Assembly: GCA_022885665.1 (NCBI GenBank)
Contig: JAGQDJ010000006.1
Coordinates: 372,001 to 436,000 of the forward strand
From: Triops longicaudatus
Taxonomy: Eukaryota; Arthropoda; Branchiopoda; Notostraca; Triopsidae
DNA length: 64,000 nt
Direction of reading: 5' to 3'
The translations under genes and the position numbers were made by a program. Position 1 is the stretch's first letter, and every line of letters begins with the position of its first letter. The notes below the pieces were generated by a model. The model was not told the origin of the DNA. It did not search any database and saw only the letters and a program-made list of their open reading frames with translations. Below are positions 23,550 through 36,613 of this stretch, in pieces.

Positions 23550-26500
23550 ATGGCTGCTGTTCTTTCAGCACAACTAAAACCTGTTTTACGACATTGCTGT
23601 GGTTCTCCTTTACGCGCATGTTTAATTGGCGTCCTTATTATTTGGGTTCAAGTGATACTCTACAGAAATATTACAGCTACCCCGCAAGGTCCACGTTTTG
23701 TCGCCGCATTAAAGGTAACAAGCCCCAACACGCTTCAACCTGGGCCTCAGCACTATCACGCATAACGCTTGGACCCCTTGCATGCAGCGACATGTTACAC
23801 ATAATTGTCGAAGCCACAGACACAACTGCTGCCTAACGGAATTGTTCGACATGGTTAGAATAATTGCGATAACTCTAATACCCTTTCTGTTTATTTTTCC
23901 AGGGAATGGGACAAGGAGACCCGCCGACGTGGTACGAGTATTATGAGGGAAATGGCATACAATCCGGACTGATCCCGACTGATAAAGTAATATCGATATA
24001 GACGTTTATCTTATAAAGCCCCGACTGACCTTTAATTAGGGATTTTTACTCAATGGCAAACCTATCTGGATCATGAGTGGAACTCTTCATTACTTCAGAG
24101 TACACCCTGATTACTGGAGAGATCGGCTACTTAAACTACGTGCTGCGGGCTTGAATGCCGTGGAAACGTATAAAATAAAATAAAAAATATATAATAAAAT
24201 AAATAATGACCTAACGAGTTCTGGTTTCTTAGGTACGTTCCGTGGAACTTGCACAACCCTGAACCAGGCAAATTCGATTTCGGAGATGGTAGCAACGATA
24301 TGTCCCCCTTTTTGGATGTTGTCAAATTCCTCCAAGCAGCACGCGAAATGGATCTCTTTGTCATTTTCAGACCGGGGCCATTTATTTGCGCCGAATGGGA
24401 ATTCGGTGGCTTGCCTAGGTAACATAGCAGAATATCACGTATCCATTGTCATGGAAATTCACAACATTGGCGTTTCTATTGATAGTTGGCTTCTGAGGGA
24501 TCATAACATGCAAGTTAGAAGGGCCTATCAACCGTACCTCGATTACGTGCGTGCTTTCTTCGAGAAGGTTGATGGACTAGTCAAAGATTACCAATTTGAC
24601 CAGCACGGTGGCCCTATCATAGCTGTGCAGGTAAAATTGTCAACGTCACGATGACAAACATTGAAACATTTCGAATGCGTAAGTAATCGCGAGACATATT
24701 TCTAGATCGAAAATGAGTACGGCGCTTTTGGTTATGATGACGCACCACGTGATAAAGTGTACCTGCAATGGATCATGGATCTGCATAAGGAGTTAGGGAT
24801 TACTAGCATGTTCTTCACGTCAGATTCTCCAACAGCCACTAAAGACTGGGGAGCAATTCCGGGAGGTAATAAAACTGAATCATAGGATTTCGAATTCTTA
24901 ATTTATTATTTAAAAAAAAAACTAATTTTATTCGTTATTCCAGCTCTTCAGACGGCCAACTTTCAGTCAAACGCATACAAAGAGCTGAGTGCTTTACAGG
25001 CGCTTCAGCCCAATTGTCCCTTAATGGTAACGGAATACTGGTCCGGCTGGTTTGATCACTGGACGGAGTCACACCATACTACGAGCCCGAGTGGTACGCG
25101 CTATATAATTATTTGTCTTCTTCCTGAGATAATACCATGTTTTTCTTGCATATCTCTACAGACTTTTCTGCAGTCTTAACAGACATCTTGAACCTAAACT
25201 CTTCGGTCAACTTTTATATGTTCCATGGCGGCACGTCCTTTGGTTTCATGAACGGCGCTAATAATGCCAACTACGACATTAATAGCTACCAACCCGACGT
25301 TAATAGCTACGGTAGAGCGAAAGACAAAGAAAAAAAAAAAGACTGTCATGTATCTTTGATCATGTTTTTATTATTAGATTATGACGCCCCGCTTACTGAA
25401 TGGGGTGACTACCATGTGAAGTACCACATTTTGAAAAAAATCCTGGCCACCTACCAACCAGTTGTGACTAACACACCAGAACTGCCAGCACCGCCAGTCA
25501 CGGCTTCTTACGGAACTATTTCGTTAACCGAAGCTTTGAGTTATTTGGATCTCATTAATCAAGTCGTAAGTGCAGCCTTCGCCTATAAATAGAGCGCGCG
25601 TTAATTAGCCGTTCGCGTAATGTCTTTTTTCCCGTTCTCCTTCCACGATCCCTACAGCCAAGCGAATTTCGGGAAGTATCAGCGACTGTCAAAGCTATGG
25701 AAGATTTAGACATAAATAACGGTAGCGGGCAAAGTTACGGATTTGTGGTTTATCGCACGACTCAAGACCTCACTCCGGAAAACTATTTACTTGTCCGCGG
25801 TCATATTCGCGATTTAGCTGTCGTGTTAGTCAACGGACAACGACTCACGTCACGTGTTTGCTCATCGGCCGATTTAGACCTTTTCGGATCCTGGAGAAAG
25901 CGGTAAGTTATTGACGGGGGATTAAAAAACCCTAAAAAGTTTTTTCCCCTGTAGTAGACACTAACAGGCTTTTGTATTCGTGACCTATGGCTAGGGATTC
26001 CACTTTTAACTTCTCAGGATTACCAGAACCGCAGTCCGGAGCTGTGTTGGATATTATGGTGGAGAATTTGGGCCGCAATAACTACGGAAAGCCACACAAT
26101 TTTATCCAACGCAAGGGGCTCTGGGAAGGCCCCGTTCTTTTGGGCTCGTCAGTGACAAGAAAAACTCTGCTCGGAAGCGAGCTAAGCGACTGGGAAATCG
26201 TGGCATTAGAGCTCAAAGGTCCCTTTGTGCGCAAGTATGACCTGTTTTCGGATTCTAGGCCGGATCTCTTCCAACTAAAAAATGAAAATTAATTCAACCT
26301 TTTCGCCTTCCTGTTTGTCTTTGTCCTCAGTTTGCAGAACTGGAAGCCGCTGCCGGCCGAATTAAGGGGGCCTATTATGGTGAAAGGCACATTGAATGTT
26401 GAAGGAACTCCCGTGGACACGTTTTTGCTCATGGAAGGCTGGGGTAAGGGCGTTGTCTTTCTCAATGGCTTCAATCTAGGGCGGTATTGGTGTACTGGCC

Positions 26501-26690
26501 CCACGAAAACGCTTTACATTCCTGCGCCGTTGCTCCAAACCGGACAAAACACAGTAATTTGTAGATTCGACCTCCAACACACATGTTTCTTATAATTTTT
26601 GGCTTTCTGTTTCTTTTGTAGATTGTTATATTCGAACTGTACCAAGCGAAAGCTGAAGTGACGTTCGTAGATACGGCCCAGCTGGGTTAA
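23550..26690 (+). CDS. Beta-galactosidase (GH35), copy B, N-terminal signal anchor
   Basis: Thirteen exons: 23550-23714, 23903-23986, 24040-24167, 24233-24418, 24486-24630, 24706-24865, 24944-25093, 25162-25311, 25378-25565, 25658-25902, 25995-26234, 26331-26553, 26622-26690 (710 aa). The N-terminus has a basic flank then a hydrophobic segment (residues about 23-37, LIGVLIIWVQVILY) with no clear cleavage site, so a type II signal anchor is likely, as in GLB1L2/3. GH35 motifs: LHYFRVHP, FRPGPFICAEWEFGGLP, IENEYG with acid/base Glu240, EYWSGWFDHW with nucleophile Glu320, FYMFHGGTSFGFMNG and NGFNLGRYW. It ends soon after the last beta domain, with no Thr-rich tail. Many borders match copy A, but copy B has extra introns (160+150 bp exons versus one of 319 bp, and 84+128 versus 199). 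Confidence 0.93.
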
Positions 26691-29600
26691 ATCTCCTTCC
26701 CTTTTTTATGGGGTATTCACAAAAAATAGTGTTTTTCAAGGTGGTATCTTGTTGTATGTGCCTTGGCCGTGTGATTTCAAGTTTGATTATCTTTTTGTTT
26801 GTTTAACGCTCTGATGAATGAATTATTGACTCTTGAAATACAAGTTTACGATTGTCGCTTATCACTGCGTTTGAAACTTAAGATTCAACTAAGTGGCTTG
26901 TTTCCCTGGAGAATTTGTGTACTGTGTGACATATTGGAAAAGTCCACCACTTCCGAGCGGCACAAGTAAGTCTCCAGGCAAGATAAGGGGGGCAGAGATC
27001 TATAGGCGTCCAGAGCACGGGTATTTGTGTGTAGTTCCTTTGCGCACGGCAAAGGGTCCCCCGGTCCCCACATAAGCCTAAGATAGCCTAAGCTAATATA
27101 TGTGTTAAAGTCCCTCTCATGTGCTTGACGAGGTCATGTAAACTGTCACGCAGGGGCTTTACGAGAGTAACGATAAGGTCCTGTCGAAAAGAGCTAGGAA
27201 ACACCTTACGTCCGTCAACGTCTTTCTGTCTGTGTCGAAAAAGAGCTTTCGTCAAAGCCTTAAATCAATATTAGCTATCGAAAGAAGTCCTAGGCAAACT
27301 TTTAAACGTCCGCGGCCTTAGGCCATCAGCACCTGAATCATTTGCATAATGTAAGGAACACGCCTAAAAGGCGGCAAAAATCGAAGCTTTTGCCCAAACT
27401 CCAGCGGAACTCTTGCGTTTCGTTTAGGCCGAGTTCCAAAAAATCTTCCGATGATGCCCAACCCTTCCTAAAGCACATATACGTTAAAGAGATACCCGTC
27501 AGCAGCAAGGATGTCCGAACCCAGCCTTGGCGCCCATCAGATACAGCGAGAGATCATGCATAACTTACTTTCAAGAATGTAATGGATCACTTGACGGATA
27601 AGGGTACGTACACACAATCGGTTTTTTCTCTCCCTTGTCCTTCTGTCCGATTCTGCGGACGTCTCGAAGTCTATTATTCAGCTGCCAGTTAACTGTGAGG
27701 TTTTTGACTTGGAGATGGAGAACGTCGATTGCGTCTTTACACTTGCATGAGTTGAAGAGCGAGGTCAAGTGTTATCGCACAGCTTGTTTGCCGCTTCACT
27801 ACAGTAACAGTGAACATTAGTCTTCCACGAACACGAATAAAATCTGTTTCAGGCTTGAATTTTTGCGAACTAATTAAACATGTGAAGTGTAGTGGCCTTG
27901 ACACAAAGCCATTTGTCTTTATTTTGGCAGTTGTGCATCCAAAGTACCTAACCAGAACTAGTGGCTGCGATACAAGGAGACGACACGGAATATTCGCTGA
28001 GTCGTTCACTCAGCATACCAGGCCTCTTAGCTAACAAGAAACGCCGTGTCACTCATCCATAAATCCCCCTAGTAAATCGGTAAGAATGTTCCGTAGGACG
28101 AATAGGACTACCTTTTCTCCCTTCCCTCTAACGAATGTGAACACCTCGACAACCGTCATAAGAAAAGGAAGCTCGTTGCCGCAACATTTGTTCCTTATTC
28201 CGAGGGGTAAAAAAGTTTATAGCGTTGTCTGATTGTTATCGGCAAATGTCTCCGAAGGCCCAAATGCGGAAAAGAAGATGACAAGGTTGTGTAGTGCGGC
28301 GTCATTTAGAATTGAAACCGACAAGACGCAGGAGACATGGGAGCCCCCAGCACAGTTTTTCATCATTGGATCGTAATCGCCTTTTATCTCGACTCCTTAC
28401 TGCAGGGTCAACACCCAGTTTAGTTTGAACATGGACGAACTCTTGCACAGAAGTCACGCAATTCTCATATTTCGGCGAATGTGACATCCGATCTCTATTA
28501 AAGAGGCTATGCGTCATTGCACTGCTTCTACTGCCGATCCCCAGCATTGAAATAACATCTCCATTGTAGCTTTAAATTGCAGGCTTTACTACGATTGTCT
28601 TACAACGCAGAATTTTATTCTTTGTTGTTTGCTCCCACGTTCTAACAATAAATCATGACTCAAAGTCTCTTCAAGAAAATATACCAAAAAGACACTCGTA
28701 GTTTAACAAGCACTCAAGACGCAACCAAACGAACTAGAAATTCAATGAAGTACAGTCTTTGGGGGAGTAGAGAGTTTTCGCTATGACCGTGACATTCAAT
28801 TTCTACGGCGAGCAATGGGCCAAAAAGGAAGTCGTCGCATCACGTATAAAAAGCTAACTGAGGGGAATTTCAACTGACAAATCGCAACCAGCCATAAAAT
28901 TTAATGGCGGTGTCTTTCAACATATCAAGCGTTCCCAAGCTTTAAGCCTTTCCTTGCTGATGTTTGCTTCACATACGCCCCCCCCCCCCAAAAAAAAAAA
29001 AAACTGTTCAGCATTCGCAAATGGAGGACATAAATGACAATTTTCTACATAAAAAGCAGTGGGACGAGGACACGGATTTGCAAAAACAAACTCAAGCAGT
29101 TACAAGTCCCTTCATGTCAACTTGTACCACGCACACCAGATTAGGTCGTAAATTCTACGATCACATTACGACCCTCTTTTTTCTTCTTGAGTCACGGCCC
29201 ATTTCTATTTTCTTAGCTTTAAACAGCCTTAAGAAAATACCTTAAAATATCTAGACAAGCCTTTTTTCTGTGGGTACGCTCAGCCACCAGCGAATGCTCA
29301 GTGGAAAGCACGGATCCTATTTCGCACTGTTACCTCAGGAAATGCCTGTAAAATCTTTCGACAACAAACACGTTAACTATTATCTGTTTCTCGTGTTTCT
29401 CGCGTTGACTAGAAACCTGCTGTTGCAAACATCATTCTAAGGGGCGGAGGGCCTAGTATTACCCTTAGTTTGAATGGTCGGCCTCAGGATTTAGCATTGC
29501 CACGGGAAAAGTCCGCGCACAAGGTTCAGGAGATCTTTCATTAGCATAATGGCCAAATTTGGTGCAAAAGGAAACTAGCCATTGACGGGTACCAACAAGT

Positions 29601-32600
29601 CATGGTGTGTGGTCGCTGCGTACCAAACGGGTTGGCATGCGACTTCTTCACTTCCTGTGCTTAGCAATTACCATTTCAGCGATGCTGTAACTGCATAAAA
29701 ACCCCGTGCTTCAGACCTCGATCTGCCCTGGTCTCAAACGGATGCAACCCCCTAGCCCCGGAAGAAACTGGGTTAAGGTTTTAACGTTAAGGCTAGGGAG
29801 ACTTCCAGCATCGCTGCTTCGTTTCCCAGAGGGAGGGGTGAATAAATCATTACTTATTTTCACATAACAAGAGCTTTTTTTGCTGAAGGTTATCATCGAG
29901 TACCACCAAAGAAGAATTTCCCTGCACGGAAATCCTATAACATATGAAAAGAAAATCAACTCCAAGGGTTTCTCTCTGATTTTGATCCCTCAACCGATAC
30001 GTCAAGTTTGTTACCCGTTCGAAATCTCGCTGTTGGCGCACAGAACAGACTCACGCCCCAGAACGGACAAAAGAAAGGCAGGAAACTAGTGTAAAAGGAG
30101 AAAAAAAAGGCAATAAAAAGGGAGCAGTTTTCTGATAACTTTGCTTTAGCTTTTTTTTTTTCGTAGCGTCCAGGACAGTGTCGTCTTCCAAGACGAAGAA
30201 GGATTTCCATGTACTTCTTTTTGCTAGCGTCTAATTGTTACAAGGCGTTGGTTGACTCAACGTTACATTACGACCTACGGGGCAGAATAACACACCAATT
30301 ATTCTTCATTTGACTTTGCATTGTCCAAATGAGCTTGATTGTTCGTAACAGTGATATACACTGATTTCAAACTTTTTCTTTTGCTCACGCCTCTTTGTTA
30401 ACTTTCCCCTTTTTTACATGAACTCTTTTTCTTTCAACCCTGTAACGGGGATGGAGCGCTTTTTTTCCAGTAACCTTTCTTGAGACTTTTTTTTTTACAG
30501 GTCTGTGTGACCAAGAAACCTGAAGTAGACTACGATGGGTCAATATGATAAAAGCTTATGACGTGCGAACGGGATCTTGTTATCCAACTGTGGAGTTTAG
30601 CACGCATATAATTGCGGTCTTGTTTGATCGTTTCTAAACCGTATAACATGGATTCCCTTTGATTAGGTCGTTACTTCCAAATAAAACAATACAGGGAAAG
30701 AGAGAGGAGGAGAGACTTTCAGAAATAATTGGGGGGCATATGAAAGGGTGCTGACTTCATTCAAGCTGTTCCACGGCAGCACCGGGCCTACGCGAGGGAA
30801 CCGACCTTTGCCCATATATATATCGTAGTTGAGTGTAAGAGTCGTAGCTATATATGGTAAAACGAAGCTTTTTGGCTAGCCCGTGTACACACAGCAGTCT
30901 GCGTATATACACAACTACAACGCTTTCTCATTTTAGCAGCTTGACATCCCACGGATTTTTTTACTTTATTTTCTTGGCGGGCCAGTTCTTCCAGCCTTAC
31001 ATAAAAACAGAATTATTTTCCAAGTTAAAGAAATCTTTATCACTTTCCTTCGGGTCCGAAGTGGCTATACACCTTTTCCCTCTTTTATTTTAGAGGAAAA
31101 ATGCTTGTCACGTTTTCGCAGGATTTAAGCGTTTTATATATTCTCTTGAAAGCAACAAATATTGTCTAGGAGGTCCTAAAAAATCTACAACTCTCCAGCA
31201 TATTTTTTTTTTCCTTTTCAAGAATATTTAGCCTATTCGTCAAACCAATAAAGGTGTGGAAAGTTTATTCTACTTACTCAAGCTCGTCATGATTCAGCAA
31301 GAAGTTATTTTTTGAAATTTTACTTAATCCTTTTTTTTTTGGCTATGAAAGAGTTGAACGTTCACGTGGGCAAAACCGGTTAATCGGAACCTTGAAAACT
31401 AAAGAGTATTCCATTCCTTTGACAATGTTCCAGTCAGACGTCCCATCAATGATTCATATAAATGCATTGCGCAACGGTTTATAAGGAACAACCGAATTAT
31501 AACAGTGTGGGATGACAATTCATGTATGGTAATAGTAACCTGACGTCACAAACTTCCCGTGAACTCGCGCGAAACCTGTTGTAGTGTCAGCCGGTATTTT
31601 TAGGAGTGGAAAGAACAGGGTGGGAGGGGTTTTCGCGGGGTATGGAACGGAACACATGCCAAAGGAGTCGGCATAAGGAGCAAGAAGGCAAAGCCGGCAT
31701 GCTGGAGCTGCTGAAAATTTGTTGGCATTGTTCGGTACAGCGATACTGGCAATTTATTATTAAAAAAGGAAAATGGGGTATATTTAGCTGCGATGCAAAG
31801 CTGGGAATTCTGCAGTTTTCGATGCAAAATACATCCGCACAGGGAGGTCATTTGGGTCACCTCGCGGAAAAGCGCCTGCGTCGATCGCTTTTCGGGAGCT
31901 GAGATGCGAAGCTGCTTTGCATAGAATGTAAAGCGTGATGACAAATCCTGCAGTTTCTCTCGGTCCAAGGTACGGTACAGAGAGTGTGTGTATCAATTGC
32001 AGGTATTGGGCGAGCGAGGGGCGTATTTTGAAGGTGCTTGGTGAATAAGGCGTACTACCATCTGGTGCTCAGGCTTAGTCTGACGAAACGACGACTCCAA
32101 GCTGGAGCAACGGAGCCTTTAATGCCAGTCTCTGCCTCACACGGCACGTTACTCGTGCTGTTCCACTCGGTAGCGCAAGTGTGTTTGTTCTCGATGTGTG
32201 CGAGTGTATATACCTCTCATTAGTGCGGCCTTCAGACTAACGACAGCGAATTATTAATGCAAAACTTGTTTAAGCGTGAGCAGTGCCGATTTTTAATGAC
32301 TGGACTCGAGTGCGTGAGCCGCAGTTGCCACCGGAATTCCAAAATTTCCCCCAATCACTGACGTAATCAGCGGTTGTTGGCCAAAATATTCACAACACAG
32401 TTGGATTTCTTTTTTCGCTGAAAAGGTATTTATTATCTGTAACCCATAACGATGTTGTTGAACGTGCCCTAGTAACCGTGTAGTGCTCTCGCGTTCATTA
32501 TATCGTCACCACCAGCCTAAAGCTTTCTATAAGTACCTTTTTCACGACTATGAAATAAAAAGCACAACGGGACTTCTGCCGGGTTTGGACAAAAATTGGC

Positions 32601-35600
32601 ACTTGGCACTTAACCAAACGATTAATTCGTGGCAGTAACCAACACAGTTGGAGACACTAGGAAAGCCAAGAATTTTTGGCAGAAGACATACATACACACA
32701 GCATTTCACTGCTGTGAACAGTTTAGTCTACACAAAGTAATACGGAAACTAATGGATTCTAGGCGTGAGCATTCGCTACCGGTGTTTTATTTTACGTTTA
32801 AATGTAAGCTTATCACAACGTACGAATACGAATGCAAATCAGCAGATTTTTTTTTTTTTTTGCAAGGAACCGACTTTGCAACATCCCTCTGCAAAGGTTA
32901 GGCACTGGCAACATGCCGACTCTTGACTTCTCACGGGAGCCGGGAACTCGCTATGTCCCGTCACTTGAGTGCAACCGATTTACGGCCAAAGTATGATAAA
33001 GACTCCCTAAAGTGCCTTATTTTGGGTTTAGCTGAATCCGTTTTTTCCCAAGTTTTTTGACTAGCAAAGCTAGAAGTTTACATAGCTCTTCAAACGTGAC
33101 TAAGCCCAACTAACCTAGAAAATCATGCTGCAAATATTTCGACGCGATGGAATCTATGCAATAAATTATGACAGCGAGCTCTCCGTGACTAATAACAATG
33201 AAAACAGTTCAAAAGCAGCGCACGCTTTTTCAACCCGCGCTGACCTTTGGGCTAGCGTCCTTAATGAGAGGTCAAGCCGAGCTTTCTTCGCTAGACCCAT
33301 AGTCCTGCCTCTCAAACTGGCTCCTCACTGCTGTCTCCTCGTCTACGCTCACAAATTCCACAGGCTCTAAGGCTGAAAAAAGGTGTAGGAAAGACGAGTT
33401 AAGCTACTCGACACTCTGAAAGACAAGACGCCTAGACAGGACTCAATAACCTAAAGCCCATCCTTGTATTACAAAGCGATCAAATGCTTGCACAGATACT
33501 ATTCGCCCAGACCGTTGCAGGAAAAAAACAACAATAATCATTAGTCACAGTTGCAAATTCGCGTTAAAGTTTCAGACGCTACTGTAACGATGCATTAAAG
33601 GCTGCAATGTTTAGCTGAGCACGTGTTAAATGAAACAATGCCAGTGTGTGCTTCACGTTTCACTAAGCGTGATTGAATGTCAAAACTCGATTCATTCCAC
33701 AGCCATATAAGGAACGTCCTAACGTAACTTCCGTTGTGCTAGCTATTGTTTCATGCCGAACAATAAAATAGCCCACCAAATCCGCTCAAACACTGAGTCA
33801 GCTACTTTTCTTTTAAAAAAAAAATACCTCGTGGGAAAAACAATTAACAACTTTTGGGATCAGAAACTTTGAAATTTGTACCCTAAATGCCTGACCGCAG
33901 CATCACAAAAGGGGGAGATTAATGAACATTAGCCAGGCTTCTTCTTCCCAAGAGTTTTGAACCGCTTCTAGGTACTGCAGGTTGGACGCACTACGGGCCT
34001 TCCATTTAAAAAACCTTAGACAGTATGCACCTGGCCTTTTTAACATAGCTATAACCCATACTGCCGAGCTTATTAGTGCTTATAGGCCGCGAGAGGTCGT
34101 GACTTCCTTGTCGGGCACAGTGAAAAGTTTGAGAAGAGAAAGAGGGGGAACACTATTCAGAACTAACTCTATCATTGTAAGTTGTGCGCAGCGTTATATG
34201 AGAAGACCTCACAAAGACAAGGTAAAAAGTTTAATCTTTTTCCTTGCAACAGAATATAGCAATAAAAACCATCGGCCAACAAAGGTTTTCCCCTTTCTCT
34301 CTACTCCCTAACATTCTGAATTCCAACTTTATTGCTTTAATTTATAAATAAAATGTAATTACCCTGAATATAAATTTGTCTATCTTCAAAATTCTAATGT
34401 ACTGAAATTGCTCATACACTTAATTGATAGCGTAGATATTTTCCTCAGAAATCTAAACATTATATATGTAGAAGTTTTATTGCTTGAATTCAGGAATATT
34501 AAGCCTATTATTCGTGTTAGTTTGATTGTTCTTCAAACCTTTCTTGATTTGATAACTGTTTTTACCTTTATAATCTTTATATAACTCACCAAACTTAATT
34601 TTACCCATGGTTATTCCCTGTCGGCGTCCATAAACGAAAGTAACTGATAGCGTGAGAGTTCTTGACTTGTCGGGTTCCCGGTCTGCAAGGCGGAATATGG
34701 TAAAAACCGAAAGTTTTATCTCCTAGGAAGTTTGGAATCTTGTCTTTCATGTTCTTCACCGCGCGAGTCAGTATTTTTGGTACTGATTCACAAAGCACTA
34801 TAAAACTGAGATGATTACCGTCAATAAGGCGATCAGGGCCGGGTTTTACGGTGCAGGACCTCCAATCCTGCAATTTATAATACCTGGTGTGTTAATCTCG
34901 TATGCGTAGCATGCAATCGTGTACTTTTGTTTTAACACCATCGGTACCTATAAAATAAAGACAAAGAATGTAAAACGTAGACTAGAAGTGAAAGGTCCAA
35001 ATGTACCTCGGACCCAATTCTTACAAGATTGCATTATAAAGTAATCCATCAGCCTGACTGAATAGAAAAATTAGGATATCGAAGAACCTTTGCTGCTATT
35101 GTGTAGCTTGAATAGAAAGGGAAGGAGCGGAAAAAGAAAGGCAGCCAGCTGCAATACATGGACCATTATTAACCTAGTATAGAAACAGCACTATCGCTAC
35201 TTAAAGAGGAAAAAGAAATATACAAGTCTTGTTGCCAATAAATCTAACAACACTATAGGGTTCTTGACGAGCGTTAAGACGCCACGCGAATGCGATATCT
35301 GATGGTTGTACGGAGAAGGCTGCGACACTGGGGTTCACGCGTCCCTTTTATTTAACCCGTTGCGGAAACGGACCTCATTTATCTTTTTGCCCATAGTCTC
35401 GCATAGACTATCGTGTCTGTTGCGTTTACCCGGCCCAAGTATTGATCCTCCGCTCGCGTTTCAACTGCAACAAATGCCGCAGCGAGTGTGGTCGTTTGCA
35501 ACTGGGCAAATCCTTTTTGTCGCTGGCCCCTAAGTGAAAACAACATCTAATCTTTTTGCTTGCGTTACTCTAATTTTACTGCTAGACACGAACAGTGATG

Positions 35601-36613
35601 TAGCCAGCGCGCCAAGCCCTTAAGGCAAAATAACGGCCAAAGAAGCTAAACCATGCCACGCAAATAGCATATCCATGTGTTTCTTACATGAAAGAGAAAG
35701 TCAAATTACGAACAATTTGCATGCGGATGTCATAGAACTTCACAGGCTAAAGTTACAGGTGTGTCTGTGAGATACACCTACGGATTTTAGCTCTTCCTTT
35801 ACAGGGGAAAAAAGAACAAAAGCAAACAGACAACATATGCAAAACCACTGGCGCAATATGGCCAGTTACAAATTGTTTTTACGTTTTTGAAAAATTATCA
35901 TTGGCGAAGTAACGGATTTCACATGAATAGACATTAACGGCATCCGCCCATTAATAAAAAAAAAAGACAAATGTCATTTGAAGGATTGACAAGCGGCCTT
36001 GAGAAGACGATCCCAACAGCTATCGGCGCGTTTAACTGAATGGGCCGCAAATGGAAAGAATAACTAAGGCTTAGGTTCGTGGTCAGTTTTCAATGCTTGC
36101 TATGTTAACGACTGTCTGGTTCGTGTATAAACAACAAGACGATGTTTACGCTACCAAATTACTACCAACATTTTTATAAGCCTCCCAAAAAAGGGACGAA
36201 CCGTACCAGCTTCTCTTTAGCCGCGAGTCCCCACGCTTTGGCATTCTTGGCTAAACATCCCAACTTTATTTCCACTAACTTCCAAATTTAACCATCTCTG
36301 TATACGCCACATACTAACACAAAACCATATTTTATTACCACACACGTCGAAAGATAGGCTTCGCAAGTTGTCAAAACTTCTTAAGGGTCATTCCTGGGCG
36401 AAAAGAAGGGTTATTTGCATAAAGTAGGGTGGCCGCTCATTCAGCACGTTTTTGTGCGTATTTTATGGGACGGTAAACAGCCCGACGTATTGAACAACTG
36501 CTATACCGCCTTATGTTTGCTAATTTTTTATTCATGGTGGTTTAATTGGATTTTTGCATACAGGTTGCGGTAACCTGGTTGCCAAAGTGAAAGCACACCT
36601 ACATACGCCCAAC
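26691..36613. other. 9.9 kb gene-poor region upstream of the Connectin-like gene
   Basis: I find no exon with recognisable protein content on either strand. Notable sequence: a C-run joined to an A-run at 28979-29003, a CRE 8-mer at 31541-31548, and a 9-bp inverted repeat CCATATATA / TATATATGG at about 30812-30857. The overlapping open frames at 31600-31968 and 31606-31902 are on opposite strands and show no motif. Non-coding exons, regulatory DNA or non-coding RNA remain possible. Confidence 0.5.
28979..29003. repeat. Poly-C / poly-A low-complexity run
   Basis: About eleven C followed by about thirteen A, directly visible. It is a likely slippage and assembly-error point and has no evident function. 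Confidence 0.8.

Noticed and set aside
30812..30857. AT-rich 9-bp inverted repeat
   Set aside because: Short, low-complexity arms with a long loop; easily explained by chance.
31600..31968. Overlapping opposite-strand open frames
   Set aside because: No motif, no splice context and random-looking composition on both strands.
36554..36613. N-terminal extension of the Connectin-like protein
   Set aside because: This extension would start at TTG; the ATG at 36614 directly precedes a signal peptide, so that start is used.
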